Origin: Actinomadura physcomitrii
GTDB lineage: Bacteria > Actinomycetota > Actinomycetes > Streptosporangiales > Streptosporangiaceae
Direction of reading: 5' to 3'
DNA: 64,000 nt
NCBI RefSeq assembly: GCF_008923205.2
Contig: NZ_WBMS02000014.1
Coordinates: forward strand, 124,001 to 188,000
Positions 52,403 through 60,171 of the stretch are shown one piece after another. How positions within the stretch are numbered: position 1 is the first letter of the stretch; the number at the start of each line of letters is the position of its first letter. A program made the position numbers and the translations under genes. The notes under the pieces are model-generated. The model was not told where the DNA came from. It did not search any database and saw only the letters and a program-made list of their open reading frames with translations.

Positions 52403-52420
52403 CAGAACGCGCGCGTTCTG
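52403..52420. promoter_or_regulatory. Perfect 18-bp palindrome CAGAACGCGCGCGTTCTG
   Basis: Uninterrupted dyad in the 242-base gap between divergent membrane-protein and sigma-factor genes. It follows TAGGAT (52394-52399), a -10-like hexamer reading toward the sigma gene, so it would overlap the transcription start. A dimeric repressor or activator site is likely; the ligand protein is unknown. Confidence 0.6.
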
Positions 52421-52506
52421 TCGGTGGGGTCGCCTACGGTCGGGGGTGCAAGGCGGCGGTGTGAGCGCCGCCACAGTGACGCCGCCCAGCGAAGGTGATG
52501 ACCACC

Positions 52507-53484
52507 ATGGCGAACAGTGCCGAAGAGACGGACCGGGACTTCCAGCAGCTGGCCGACCCGTACCGGCGTGAGCTGCTGGCGCACTGCTACCGGATGCTCG
52601 GGTCCATCCACGACGCCGAGGACCTCGTCCAGGAGACCTATCTGCGCGCCTGGCGGTCTTACGGCAACTTCGAGGGACGGTCGTCGCTGCGCACGTGGCT
52701 CTACCGGATCGCGACGAACGCCTGCCTGACCGCGATCGACCAGCGCGGCCACCGCCCGATGCCGTCCGGCCTCGGCGCGCCGAGCGACGAGCCGGAGCGG
52801 CCCGTGGTCGCCTCGCCGGAGGTCCCGTGGCTGGAGCCGGCGCCCGACGCGGTGCTCGGCGCGGACGCCGCCGACCCCGCCACGATCGTCGCGGCGCGGG
52901 AGAGCACCCGGCTGGCCTTCGTCGCCGCGCTCCAGCACCTGCCCGCCAAACAGCGGGTCGTGCTGGTCCTGCGGGACGTCCTGAAGTGGAAGGCCGCCGA
53001 GGCCGCCGAGCTGCTCGGCACCTCCACCGCGTCCGTGAACAGCGCTCTGCAGCGGGCGCGGGCGCAGCTGGAGGAGGCGGCGCCGCTGCGCGACGAGCTG
53101 GTCGAGCCCACCGACCCCGGCCAGCGGGACCTGCTCGACAAGTACGCCAAGGCGTTCGACGAGGCGGACGTGGACGCGCTGCTGGAGCTGTTCCGCAAGG
53201 ACGCGGTGTGGGAGATGCCGCCGTTCCCGCAGTGGTTCGTCGGCGCCGACGCGATCGTCCGGCTCATCAAGGCCCAGTGCGGGCCCGTGCCGGGGGAATT
53301 GCGGATGGTGCCGGCCGCCGCCAACGGGCAGCCCGCGTTCGGCATGTACCGGCGCGACGCCGAGGGCGTGCACCGGCCGTTCCAGCTGCAGGTGCTCAGC
53401 GTCACCGGCGGCGGGGTGGCGCAGGTGTCGGCGTTCTTCGACACCTCGCTGTTCCCGGTCTTCGGCCTGCCCGAGCGCCTCTGA
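52507..53484 (+). CDS. ECF sigma factor with C-terminal NTF2-like domain (SigX5/SigG type)
   Basis: A 325-residue sigma-70 family factor. Region 2 (ELLAHCYRMLGSIHDAEDLVQETYLRAW, 19-46) and region 4 (QHLPAKQRVVLVLRDVLKWKAAEAAELL) are followed by a SnoaL-like domain with VWEMPPFPQWFVGADAI. Such C-terminal domains replace the anti-sigma factor as a built-in control. ATG 52507 is 11 bases after GAAGG; GTG 52495 and ATG 52498 are in frame. It lies upstream of the pca operon but has its own regulation; no anti-sigma gene is near. Confidence 0.9.
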   Translation: MANSAEETDRDFQQLADPYRRELLAHCYRMLGSIHDAEDLVQETYLRAWRSYGNFEGRSSLRTWLYRIATNACLTAIDQRGHRPMPSGLGAPSDEPERPVVASPEVPWLEPAPDAVLGADAADPATIVAARESTRLAFVAALQHLPAKQRVVLVLRDVLKWKAAEAAELLGTSTASVNSALQRARAQLEEAAPLRDELVEPTDPGQRDLLDKYAKAFDEADVDALLELFRKDAVWEMPPFPQWFVGADAIVRLIKAQCGPVPGELRMVPAAANGQPAFGMYRRDAEGVHRPFQLQVLSVTGGGVAQVSAFFDTSLFPVFGLPERL

Positions 53485-53519
53485 CCGCCGTCCGACGTGC
53501 CGCTGACGGCGGGCCTGAT

Positions 53520-53536
53520 TTTCCGTTCAGCGGAAA
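53520..53536. promoter_or_regulatory. Putative IclR-type operator before pcaH
   Basis: TTTCCG-TTCAG-CGGAAA, six-base arms, 118 bases upstream of pcaH. An equivalent sequence, TTTTCCG-CCGAG-CGGAA, occurs before pobA, with the same spacing. The IclR regulator encoded within the operon is the natural candidate to bind both. Confidence 0.62.
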
Positions 53537-53653
53537 GTCCGGTGCGCCGCCGGCGCCGGCGGCTGCGAGGGTGGGGGAGTGCGTCGCGCCTGGGGAGATC
53601 CGCGCCGCGAACGGGGCGCCACTGGCGGGGCACGTCGAGGAAGGAACGAGCGC

Positions 53654-54319
53654 ATGACGCATCCCCCGTACCTGTATCCGGGCTACAAGAGCACCGTGCT
53701 CCGCGCCCCGGCACAGGAGCTGATCATGCCGAAGCTCGGGCCGGACAGCGTCGAGCTGTCCTCGCCGGTCTTCGGCCACCAGGAGCTCGGGCGGCTGGAC
53801 CACGACCTCACCGTCCAGCACTCCGGGGAGCCGCTCGGCCAGCGGATCACCGTGGCCGGCCGGGTGCTGGACGGCGCGGGCCGGCCGGTGCGCAACGCCC
53901 TGGTGGAGATCTGGCAGGCGAACTCCGCGGGCCGCTACGACCACCTCGGCGACATCCACCCGGCCCCGCTCGACCCGAACTTCACCGGCGCGGGCCGCTG
54001 CCTCACCGACGACGACGGCCGCTACCGGTTCATCACGATCAAGCCGGGCGCCTATCCGTGGGGCAACCACCACAACGCGTGGCGGCCCGCGCACATCCAT
54101 TTCTCGGTGTTCGGCACCGCCTTCACCCAGCGGCTCGTCACGCAGATGTACTTCCCGGACGACCCGCTGTTCCCGTTCGACCCGATCTTCCAGTCGATCC
54201 CCGAGCAGCGGGACCGCGAGAAGCTGATCTCGCGGTTCGACATGGATCTCACCGAGCCGGAGTGGGCGCTGGGGTTCCAGTGGGACATCGTGCTCGGCGA
54301 CACCCCGATGGAGGCCTGA
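53654..54319 (+). CDS. pcaH: Protocatechuate 3,4-dioxygenase beta subunit
   Basis: A 221-residue subunit carrying the non-haem Fe(III) that opens protocatechuate between its two hydroxyls. Iron ligands are two tyrosines (SAGRYDHLGD; KPGAYPWG) and two histidines in WRPAHIHFSVFG. The N-terminal arm YPGYKSTVLRAPAQEL is typical of the beta chain. GGAAGGA precedes the ATG. It shares one base with pcaG and opens the operon pcaHGBDC. Confidence 0.95.
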   Translation: MTHPPYLYPGYKSTVLRAPAQELIMPKLGPDSVELSSPVFGHQELGRLDHDLTVQHSGEPLGQRITVAGRVLDGAGRPVRNALVEIWQANSAGRYDHLGDIHPAPLDPNFTGAGRCLTDDDGRYRFITIKPGAYPWGNHHNAWRPAHIHFSVFGTAFTQRLVTQMYFPDDPLFPFDPIFQSIPEQRDREKLISRFDMDLTEPEWALGFQWDIVLGDTPMEA

Positions 54320-54885
54320 TGACCGCCCCCGCGAACAGCAGGTCGGCGAAGACCACGCCGTCGCAGACCGTCGGCCCGTTCTACGGGTACGCGCTGCCGT
54401 ACGAGGCCGGCCCCCGGGTCGTGCCGGGCTGGCGGCCCGACGCGATCACCGTCCGGGGACGGGTGCTTGACGGCGCCGGGGAACCGGTGCCGGACGCGCT
54501 GCTGGAGATCTGGCAGGCCGACGAGAACGGCGAGATCCCGCGGCGGCCCGGCGGGATCGTCCGGGAGGGGCATGACTTCTCCGGGTTCGGGCGGTGCGGC
54601 ACGGACCCGGCGGGCGGGTTCTGGTTCACCACCGTCAAGCCGGGCGCGGTCGGTGCGGGCGCCCCCTACATCGCGCTGCTGGTGTTCGCGCGCGGCCTGC
54701 TGAAGCCCGTCGCGACGCGCATCTACTTCCCCGAGGACGAGGCCGCGCACGCCGCCGACCCGCTGCTCGCCGAGGTCCCCGCGGACCGCCGCGGGACGCT
54801 GGTCGCCGAGCGGGAGGGCGACCGGACGTACCGGTTCGACGTGCGGCTGCAGGGCGAGGGGGAGACGGTCTTCCTTGCCTTCTGA
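54319..54885 (+). CDS. pcaG: Protocatechuate 3,4-dioxygenase alpha subunit
   Basis: A 188-residue structural partner of PcaH. It has the typical start TPSQTVGPFYGYALPY and the intradiol fold (LLEIWQADENGEIP; GRCGTDPAGGFWFTTVKPG; ATRIYFPEDEAAHAADPLL) but lacks the iron histidines, as expected of alpha chains. ATG overlaps the pcaH stop by one base. Together they give 3-carboxy-cis,cis-muconate. Confidence 0.95.
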   Translation: MTAPANSRSAKTTPSQTVGPFYGYALPYEAGPRVVPGWRPDAITVRGRVLDGAGEPVPDALLEIWQADENGEIPRRPGGIVREGHDFSGFGRCGTDPAGGFWFTTVKPGAVGAGAPYIALLVFARGLLKPVATRIYFPEDEAAHAADPLLAEVPADRRGTLVAEREGDRTYRFDVRLQGEGETVFLAF

Positions 54886-56071
54886 GACGCCGCCGCCCGC
54901 CGCGGGCGGGCCGTCCGCCGACGCCGGGCTGCTGTCGCCGGTGCGCGCCGGGACGGAGGCGGAGGCCGCCACGGGCGACGCCGCGTACCTGGCGGCGATG
55001 CTCGACGCCGAGGCGGCCCTCGCCCGCGCGCAGGCCCGCCTGGGGATCGTCCCCGCCGCGGCGGCGGAGGCGATCACCGCCGCCGCCTCGGCCGGCGGGA
55101 TCGACCTCGCGGACGTGGCGCGCCGGGCCCGCGGATCCGGGAACCCGGTCGTCCCGCTGGTCGCCGACCTGCGCGGCCTCGCCGGCGCGGCGGGCGAGCA
55201 CGTCCACAAGGGCGCCACCAGCCAGGACATCGTCGACACCGGCGCGATGCTGGTCGCGGCCCGGGTGCGGCGGGGCCTGCTGGCCCACCTCGACCGGGCG
55301 CTGGACGCGCTGGCCGGGACCGTGGCGCGGTACCGCGACACCCCGATGGCGGCGCGCACGCTCGGCCGGCAGGCGCTGCCCACCACGTTCGGCGCGAAGG
55401 CCGCGAACTGGCTGCTCGGCTGCCTGGAGGCGCGCGCGCGGCTGGCGGCGGCCGCGCTGCCCGTCCAGCTCGGCGGCGCCGCCGGCACGCTGGACGCCTA
55501 CGGCGACCGGGCGCTCGACCTCGTCGCCGCGTTCGCCGCCGAGACCGGCCTGGACGTGCCGGTCCTGCCGTGGCACACCCGCCGGACGCCGGTCGCCGAC
55601 CTGGCCGCGGCGCTCGCGGTGACCGCCGGGGCCCTCGGTAAGATCGCGACCGACGTGTGGCTGCTCGCGCAGAGCGAGGTCGGCGAGGTGGCGGAGGCCG
55701 CCGGGCCCGGCCGGGGCGGCTCGTCGTCGATGCCGCACAAGCGCAACCCGGCGCTGTCGGCCCTCGTCCGGTCGGCGGCGCTGCAGGTGCCGGCGTACGC
55801 GCAGGTCGTGCTCGCCGCGCAGGCCGCGCCGCTGGAGCGGCCGGCGGGGGAGTGGCACGCCGAGTGGCAGCCGCTGCGCGAGTGCCTCCGGCTGACCGGC
55901 GGCGCCGCCGAGACCGCCGCGGACCTGGTCTGCGGCCTGGAGGTGTCGGCGGAGCGGATGCGCGCGAACCTGGACGGCCTGCTCGCCGTCCTCGGAGACG
56001 ACCCCGGCACGGGCGCCGCCGCCGTGCTGGCCGACCGTGCCCTCGACGCGTACCGGAGGAGCCGCGCGTGA
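54875..56071 (+). CDS. pcaB: 3-Carboxy-cis,cis-muconate cycloisomerase
   Basis: A 398-residue fumarase/argininosuccinate-lyase family enzyme that closes carboxymuconate to gamma-carboxymuconolactone. The family signature GGSSSMPHKRNPALSALV and the first conserved region KGATSQDIVDT are present. A TTG start at 54875 is used, with GGGGGAGA about eight bases before it, overlapping pcaG by 11 bases. No later in-frame start would keep the conserved N-terminus. Confidence 0.92.
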   Translation: MPSETPPPAAGGPSADAGLLSPVRAGTEAEAATGDAAYLAAMLDAEAALARAQARLGIVPAAAAEAITAAASAGGIDLADVARRARGSGNPVVPLVADLRGLAGAAGEHVHKGATSQDIVDTGAMLVAARVRRGLLAHLDRALDALAGTVARYRDTPMAARTLGRQALPTTFGAKAANWLLGCLEARARLAAAALPVQLGGAAGTLDAYGDRALDLVAAFAAETGLDVPVLPWHTRRTPVADLAAALAVTAGALGKIATDVWLLAQSEVGEVAEAAGPGRGGSSSMPHKRNPALSALVRSAALQVPAYAQVVLAAQAAPLERPAGEWHAEWQPLRECLRLTGGAAETAADLVCGLEVSAERMRANLDGLLAVLGDDPGTGAAAVLADRALDAYRRSRA

Positions 56072-56862
56072 CCCAGCCCCCGACCACCCAGCCCCCGAAC
56101 ATGCCGCAGTACCGCCTCGACGGGCCGGAGGACGCGCCCGTCGTCGTCCTCGGCCCGTCCCTCGGCACCTCGATGGACCTGTGGCTGCCGCAACTGCCCG
56201 CGCTGACGCGCGCGTGGCGGGTGCTGCGCTACGACCTGCCGGGGCACGGAGGGGCGCCGCCGCCGGACGGGCCGTTCACCGTCGAGGACCTCGCCGACGG
56301 GGTCGCCGCGCTGCTCGGGCGCCTCGGGATCGCCGCGGCCGCGTACGCGGGCGTCTCGCTGGGCGGCGCCGTCGGGACGGCCCTCGCGCTCCGCGCTCCG
56401 GAGCGCGTCGCGAGCCTCGTCCTGTGCTGCACCTCGCCGCGGTTCGGCGACCCGGGGCCCTGGCGGGACCGCGCGGCGCTCGTCCGCCGCGAGGGCGTCG
56501 GGCCGGTCGCCGACACGGCCGCGCGCCGCTGGTTCACCAAGGGGTTCACCGGCGCGGGGCCGTACGTTGCGATGCTGCGCGCGACCGACCCGGAGGGCTA
56601 CGCGGGCTGCTGCGACGCGCTCGCCGCCTTCGACGCCACCGCGCGGCTCGGCGGCGTCACGGCGCCGACCCTGGTGATCGCCGGTGCCGAGGACGGCCCG
56701 ACCCCGCCGCGCGGCCACGCCGACCGGCTCGCCGCTGGCATCCCCGGCGCCGAGCTGGTCGTGATCGACGGAGCCGGCCACCTGGCCGGCGCCGAGCGGC
56801 CGGAGCCGGTCACCGAGGCGATCACCGCGCATCTGGACCGCACCTGGAAGGGACTGGCATGA
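56068..56862 (+). CDS. pcaD: 3-Oxoadipate enol-lactonase
   Basis: A 264-residue alpha/beta hydrolase that opens the enol-lactone to beta-ketoadipate. Ser nucleophile in AGVSLGGAVG, His in DGAGHLAGAE, and the oxyanion region LGPSLGTSMDLW. GTG start overlaps pcaB (GTGA) with GGAGGA upstream. In many actinomycetes this domain is fused to the decarboxylase as PcaL; here the two genes are separate but overlap by four bases, possibly the ancestral or a re-split arrangement. Confidence 0.93.
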   Translation: MTQPPTTQPPNMPQYRLDGPEDAPVVVLGPSLGTSMDLWLPQLPALTRAWRVLRYDLPGHGGAPPPDGPFTVEDLADGVAALLGRLGIAAAAYAGVSLGGAVGTALALRAPERVASLVLCCTSPRFGDPGPWRDRAALVRREGVGPVADTAARRWFTKGFTGAGPYVAMLRATDPEGYAGCCDALAAFDATARLGGVTAPTLVIAGAEDGPTPPRGHADRLAAGIPGAELVVIDGAGHLAGAERPEPVTEAITAHLDRTWKGLA

Positions 56863-57239
56863 GCACCGACGACGAACGCCGCGCCGAGGGAATGCGGACG
56901 CGCCGCGAGGTGCTCGGGGACGCGCACGTCGACCGCGCCGAGGCCCGCAAGGACGCCTTCACCGAGGACTTCCAGGATCTGATCACCAGGTACGCCTGGG
57001 GCGAGATCTGGAGCCGCCCGGGCCTGGACCGCAGGACCCGCAGCTGCATCACGCTGACCGCCATGGTCGCGGGCGGCCACCTGGACGAGCTGGCCATGCA
57101 CGTGCGCGCCGCCCTGCGCAACGGGCTGACCCCCGAGGAGATCAAGGAGGTCCTGCTGCAGGCGGCGATCTATTGTGGAGTGCCCGCCGCGAACTCGGCG
57201 TTCGCCGTCGCCCAGCGGGTACTGGCCGAACAGGAGTGA
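56859..57239 (+). CDS. pcaC: 4-Carboxymuconolactone decarboxylase
   Basis: A 126-residue AhpD-like fold enzyme removing CO2 from gamma-carboxymuconolactone to give the enol-lactone used by PcaD. Conserved SRPGLDRRTRSCITLTAMVA and the His/Cys region HVRAALRNGLTPEEIKEVLLQ with IYCGVPAAN. ATG overlaps the pcaD stop. It is the stand-alone form rather than a PcaL fusion. Confidence 0.94.
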   Translation: MSTDDERRAEGMRTRREVLGDAHVDRAEARKDAFTEDFQDLITRYAWGEIWSRPGLDRRTRSCITLTAMVAGGHLDELAMHVRAALRNGLTPEEIKEVLLQAAIYCGVPAANSAFAVAQRVLAEQE

Positions 57240-57253
57240 CCGTCGGGAGGGCC

Positions 57254-58054
57254 ATGGCTGAGCGTGCGCGCCCGGTGAGCGTGGCCGGCAAGGTGATGGC
57301 CATCCTGAACGCCTTCGCCCAGGACGACGTGCGCCTGAACCTGAGCGAGATCTGCCGCCGCTCCGGGCTGCCGCTGGCCACCGGGCACCGGCTGGTCGGG
57401 GAGCTGGCCGCCGGGGGTTTCCTGGAGCGGGTGCCCGACGGGACGTACCGCATCGGCACCCGGCTGTGGCGGATCGGCAGCCAGGCCCCGGCCGTCACCG
57501 GGCTGCGGGAGCTGGCGCTGCCGCACATGGAGGACCTGTACGAGGCGACGCACGACAACGTGCAGCTCGCCGTGCTGCGCGAGGACCGCGTCCTGGTCGT
57601 CGAGCGGCTGCGCGGGACGCGCTCGGTGCCGGTCGTGACGCAGGTCGGCGCGACGCTGCCGCTGCACACCACCGGGGTCGGGAAGGTGCTGCTGGCGTTC
57701 GCGCCGCCGGAGTACCGGGAGCGGGTCCTCGCCGCCGGGCTGGAGCGGTACGCGGCGCGGACGATCACCGGCGCGGACGAGATGCGGCGCTGCCTGGAGC
57801 AGGTCCGCCGCTCGGGGTACGCGCTGACCCGCGACGAGATGACGCTGGGCGCCTCGTCGGTCGGCGCGCCCGTCCGGGACGGGACGGGCGAGGTGGTGGC
57901 GGCGCTGTCGCTGGTCGCCCGCACTCGCAGCGCGGACCTGCGCAGGCTGCTGCCGCCGCTGACCACGGCGGCGCGGGCGCTGTCGCGGGACGTCGCCCAG
58001 CACTGGCGCGGACACCCGGAGGCGTTTTCCGCCGAGCGGAAGGCCGGCGCCTGA
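57254..58054 (+). CDS. pcaR: IclR-family regulator of the pca/pob genes
   Basis: A 266-residue IclR protein. The winged helix is LNLSEICRRSGLPLATGHRLVGELAAGGFL (about 29-58); the effector domain contains GATLPLHTTGVGKVLLAF and EMTLGASSVGAPV. PcaR/PcaU/PobR-type IclR members respond to protocatechuate, beta-ketoadipate or 4-hydroxybenzoate. It lies between pcaC (14 bases) and pobA. A matching inverted repeat is found before pcaH and inside its own 3' end before pobA. Whether it activates or represses cannot be told. Confidence 0.88.
   Translation: MAERARPVSVAGKVMAILNAFAQDDVRLNLSEICRRSGLPLATGHRLVGELAAGGFLERVPDGTYRIGTRLWRIGSQAPAVTGLRELALPHMEDLYEATHDNVQLAVLREDRVLVVERLRGTRSVPVVTQVGATLPLHTTGVGKVLLAFAPPEYRERVLAAGLERYAARTITGADEMRRCLEQVRRSGYALTRDEMTLGASSVGAPVRDGTGEVVAALSLVARTRSADLRRLLPPLTTAARALSRDVAQHWRGHPEAFSAERKAGA
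58025..58043. promoter_or_regulatory. Putative IclR-type operator before pobA
   Basis: TTTTCCG-CCGAG-CGGAAGG, within the last codons of the IclR gene and about 80 bases upstream of pobA. Same arm sequence and five-base spacer as the site before pcaH. Confidence 0.58.
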
Positions 58055-58119
58055 GCCAGCGGGGACGCGCGCCAGCATTCCAGGGGGATCCCCCCGAAGA
58101 CCGATGACGAGGAGGCTCG

Positions 58120-59280
58120 ATGCGCACCCAGGTGGCGATCATCGGCGGCGGCCCGGCCGGGCTGCTGCTGTCGCATCTGCTGCATCTGCAGGGGATCGAT
58201 TCGGTGGTCCTGGAGAGCCGCGACCGCGGCTACGTGGAGCGGCGGCAGCGGGCCGGGATGCTCGAGCAGGGCACCACGGACGTGCTCCGCGAGAGCGGGG
58301 CGGGGGAGCGGCTCGACCGCGAGGGCCTCGTCCACCACGGACTCGAGCTGCGGTTCGGCGGGGCGGGACACCGGATCCCGCTGACCGACCTGACGGGCCG
58401 GACCGTCACGGTCTACGCGCAGACCGAGATCGTCAAGGACCTGGTCGCCAGGCGGCTCGCGGACGGCGGCGACGTGCGGTTCGAGACCGAGGCGGTCGGC
58501 GTCGACGCCTCCGCGCCGAGCGTGGCGTTCCGCGACCGCGCCGGGCGGACCGGCACCCTGGAGTGCGACTACATCGCCGCCTGCGACGGGTTCCACGGCG
58601 TCGGCCGGCCGGCTGTGCCGGGGCTGCGGACGTTCTCCCGCGAGTACCCGTTCGCCTGGCTCGGCATCCTCGCCGACGTCCCGCCGTCCACCGAGGAGCT
58701 GATCTACGCCGGCCACGAGCGCGGGTTCGCGCTGCACAGCCTGCGGTCGCCGCAGGTCAGCCGGCTCTACCTGCAGGTGCCGCCGGACGAGGACATCGCG
58801 GCGTGGCCGGACGCGCGGATCTGGGAGGAGCTCGCCGCCCGGTTCGCCACCGGCGACGGCTGGAAGCTGCAGGAGGGCCCGATCACCGACAAGTCGATCA
58901 CGCCGATGCGCAGCTTCGTGGCCGAGCCGATGCGGCACGACCGGCTGTTCCTCGCCGGCGACGCGGCCCACATCGTCCCGCCGACGGGCGCCAAGGGCCT
59001 CAACCTGGCGGTGTCCGACGTGATCGTGCTGGCCAGGGCGCTGACGGAGCGGTACGCGACGGGCTCGGACACCCTGCTCGACGCCTACTCTTCGACGTGC
59101 CTGCGGCGCGTGTGGCGCGCCGAGCACTTCTCCTACTGGATGACCACGCTGCTGCACGTGGATCCGGCCGCCGACGACTTCGCGCTGCGGCTCCAGCGCT
59201 CGCACCTGGACTACGTGGTCTCCTCCGAGGCGGCGAAGACGACGCTGGCCGAGAACTACACGGGCCTGCCGATCGGCTAG
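58120..59280 (+). CDS. pobA: 4-Hydroxybenzoate 3-monooxygenase
   Basis: A 386-residue flavoprotein hydroxylase forming protocatechuate from 4-hydroxybenzoate with NAD(P)H and O2. FAD motifs are IIGGGPAGLLLSHLL (8-22), the DG motif ACDGFHGVGR and the FAD ribityl motif LAGDAAHIVPPTGAKGLNLA. Active-site segments RAGMLEQGT and SREYPFAWLGIL match PobA closely. GACGAGGAGG precedes the ATG. It supplies the substrate for the upstream pca enzymes. Confidence 0.94.
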   Translation: MRTQVAIIGGGPAGLLLSHLLHLQGIDSVVLESRDRGYVERRQRAGMLEQGTTDVLRESGAGERLDREGLVHHGLELRFGGAGHRIPLTDLTGRTVTVYAQTEIVKDLVARRLADGGDVRFETEAVGVDASAPSVAFRDRAGRTGTLECDYIAACDGFHGVGRPAVPGLRTFSREYPFAWLGILADVPPSTEELIYAGHERGFALHSLRSPQVSRLYLQVPPDEDIAAWPDARIWEELAARFATGDGWKLQEGPITDKSITPMRSFVAEPMRHDRLFLAGDAAHIVPPTGAKGLNLAVSDVIVLARALTERYATGSDTLLDAYSSTCLRRVWRAEHFSYWMTTLLHVDPAADDFALRLQRSHLDYVVSSEAAKTTLAENYTGLPIG

Positions 59281-59356
59281 CGGCCGGCGAGGACGGCGGC
59301 AGCGCGCGAACTGTGCGCGACGCGGATGTGTTCCCGGCCGGCGATGAGATGCACAT

Positions 59357-59398
59357 CACGCAAGCTGGCAGTGCCTGAAATTTTGCCGGACACGCAAG
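59357..59398. promoter_or_regulatory. Direct repeat CACGCAAG, two copies, in a leaderless-type promoter
   Basis: CACGCAAG occurs at 59357-59364 and 59391-59398. The second copy lies between TTGCCG (59383-59388) and TACCGT (59406-59411), a -35/-10 pair with a 17-base spacer. TACCGT ends six bases before the ATG at 59418, so transcription probably starts at the start codon. Candidate operator for the TetR encoded directly downstream. Confidence 0.48.
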
Positions 59399-59417
59399 TT
59401 CGGTTTACCGTGAGGGC

Positions 59418-60011
59418 ATGACCGAGACGAGCCTGCGCGAGCGCAAGAAGGTCGCGACGCGCCAGGCGCTCAGCCGAGCCGCCGCCCTCCTCGCGGTGGA
59501 GCGCGGCGTCGAGGGCGTCACGATCGAGGCGATCGCCGACGCGGCCGGGGTCTCGCCCCGCACGTTCCACAACTACTTCCCGGGCAAGGAAGAGGCGATC
59601 GTCGCGCCGCTCACCGACGGGGCGCGGGCCGTGATCGACGCCCTGCGCGCCCGCCCGGCGGGCGAGCCGATCTGGGACGCGCTGCGCGAGGTCGTCCGGG
59701 AGTCCCTGCTGCCGACCGACACCCGCGACGAGACCATCGCGCTGCTGCGCGTCGTCAAGCGAAACCCGGCGCTGGTCGGCAAGCAGCTGTGCGGCATCGG
59801 CGAGATGCAGAGGCAGATCGCCGAGGTCATCGCCGCGCGCACCGGCACCCACGCCGGCCGCGACCTGTACCCGCACCTGCTCGCGGGCGCCGCGGGCGTC
59901 GCCATGCGCACCGCCGTCGACCTGTGGGTGGACGGCCGGAGCGGCGCCGACCTGCCCGAACTGATCGACTCGGCGTTCGCCCAGCTGCGCGCCGGGCTGC
60001 CCGGTCCGTGA
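59418..60011 (+). CDS. TetR-family transcriptional regulator
   Basis: A 197-residue TetR protein (SLRERKKVATRQALSRAAALL; HTH IEAIADAAGVSPRTFHNYFPGKEEAI at about 35-60). Located 160 bases before an MMPL exporter on the same strand, a common regulator/efflux pairing in actinomycetes. Expression is likely leaderless. It probably represses itself and the exporter. Confidence 0.88.
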   Translation: MTETSLRERKKVATRQALSRAAALLAVERGVEGVTIEAIADAAGVSPRTFHNYFPGKEEAIVAPLTDGARAVIDALRARPAGEPIWDALREVVRESLLPTDTRDETIALLRVVKRNPALVGKQLCGIGEMQRQIAEVIAARTGTHAGRDLYPHLLAGAAGVAMRTAVDLWVDGRSGADLPELIDSAFAQLRAGLPGP

Positions 60012-60037
60012 GCGGGCCCCCACCGACACCCGGCGTC

Positions 60038-60057
60038 GCGCCGCCGCCCGGCGGCGC
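60038..60057 (+). terminator. Hairpin after the TetR gene
   Basis: GCGCCGCC (60038-60045) pairs with GGCGGCGC (60050-60057) around a four-base loop. An outer pair, ACCCGGCG (60028-60035) with CGCCGGGT (60055-60062), offers an alternative structure. Very GC-rich surroundings make chance formation possible. Confidence 0.4.
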
Positions 60058-60171
60058 CGGGTCCCCCGAGAGGGCGGCCCCACCCCCACCACCCCCCTGA
60101 CCGAGTGACAGCCCGACGGCCGGCCGCCGTGGGGCCATGTCCGCACGCCCCGTTACCGATGGGACGCTCTC

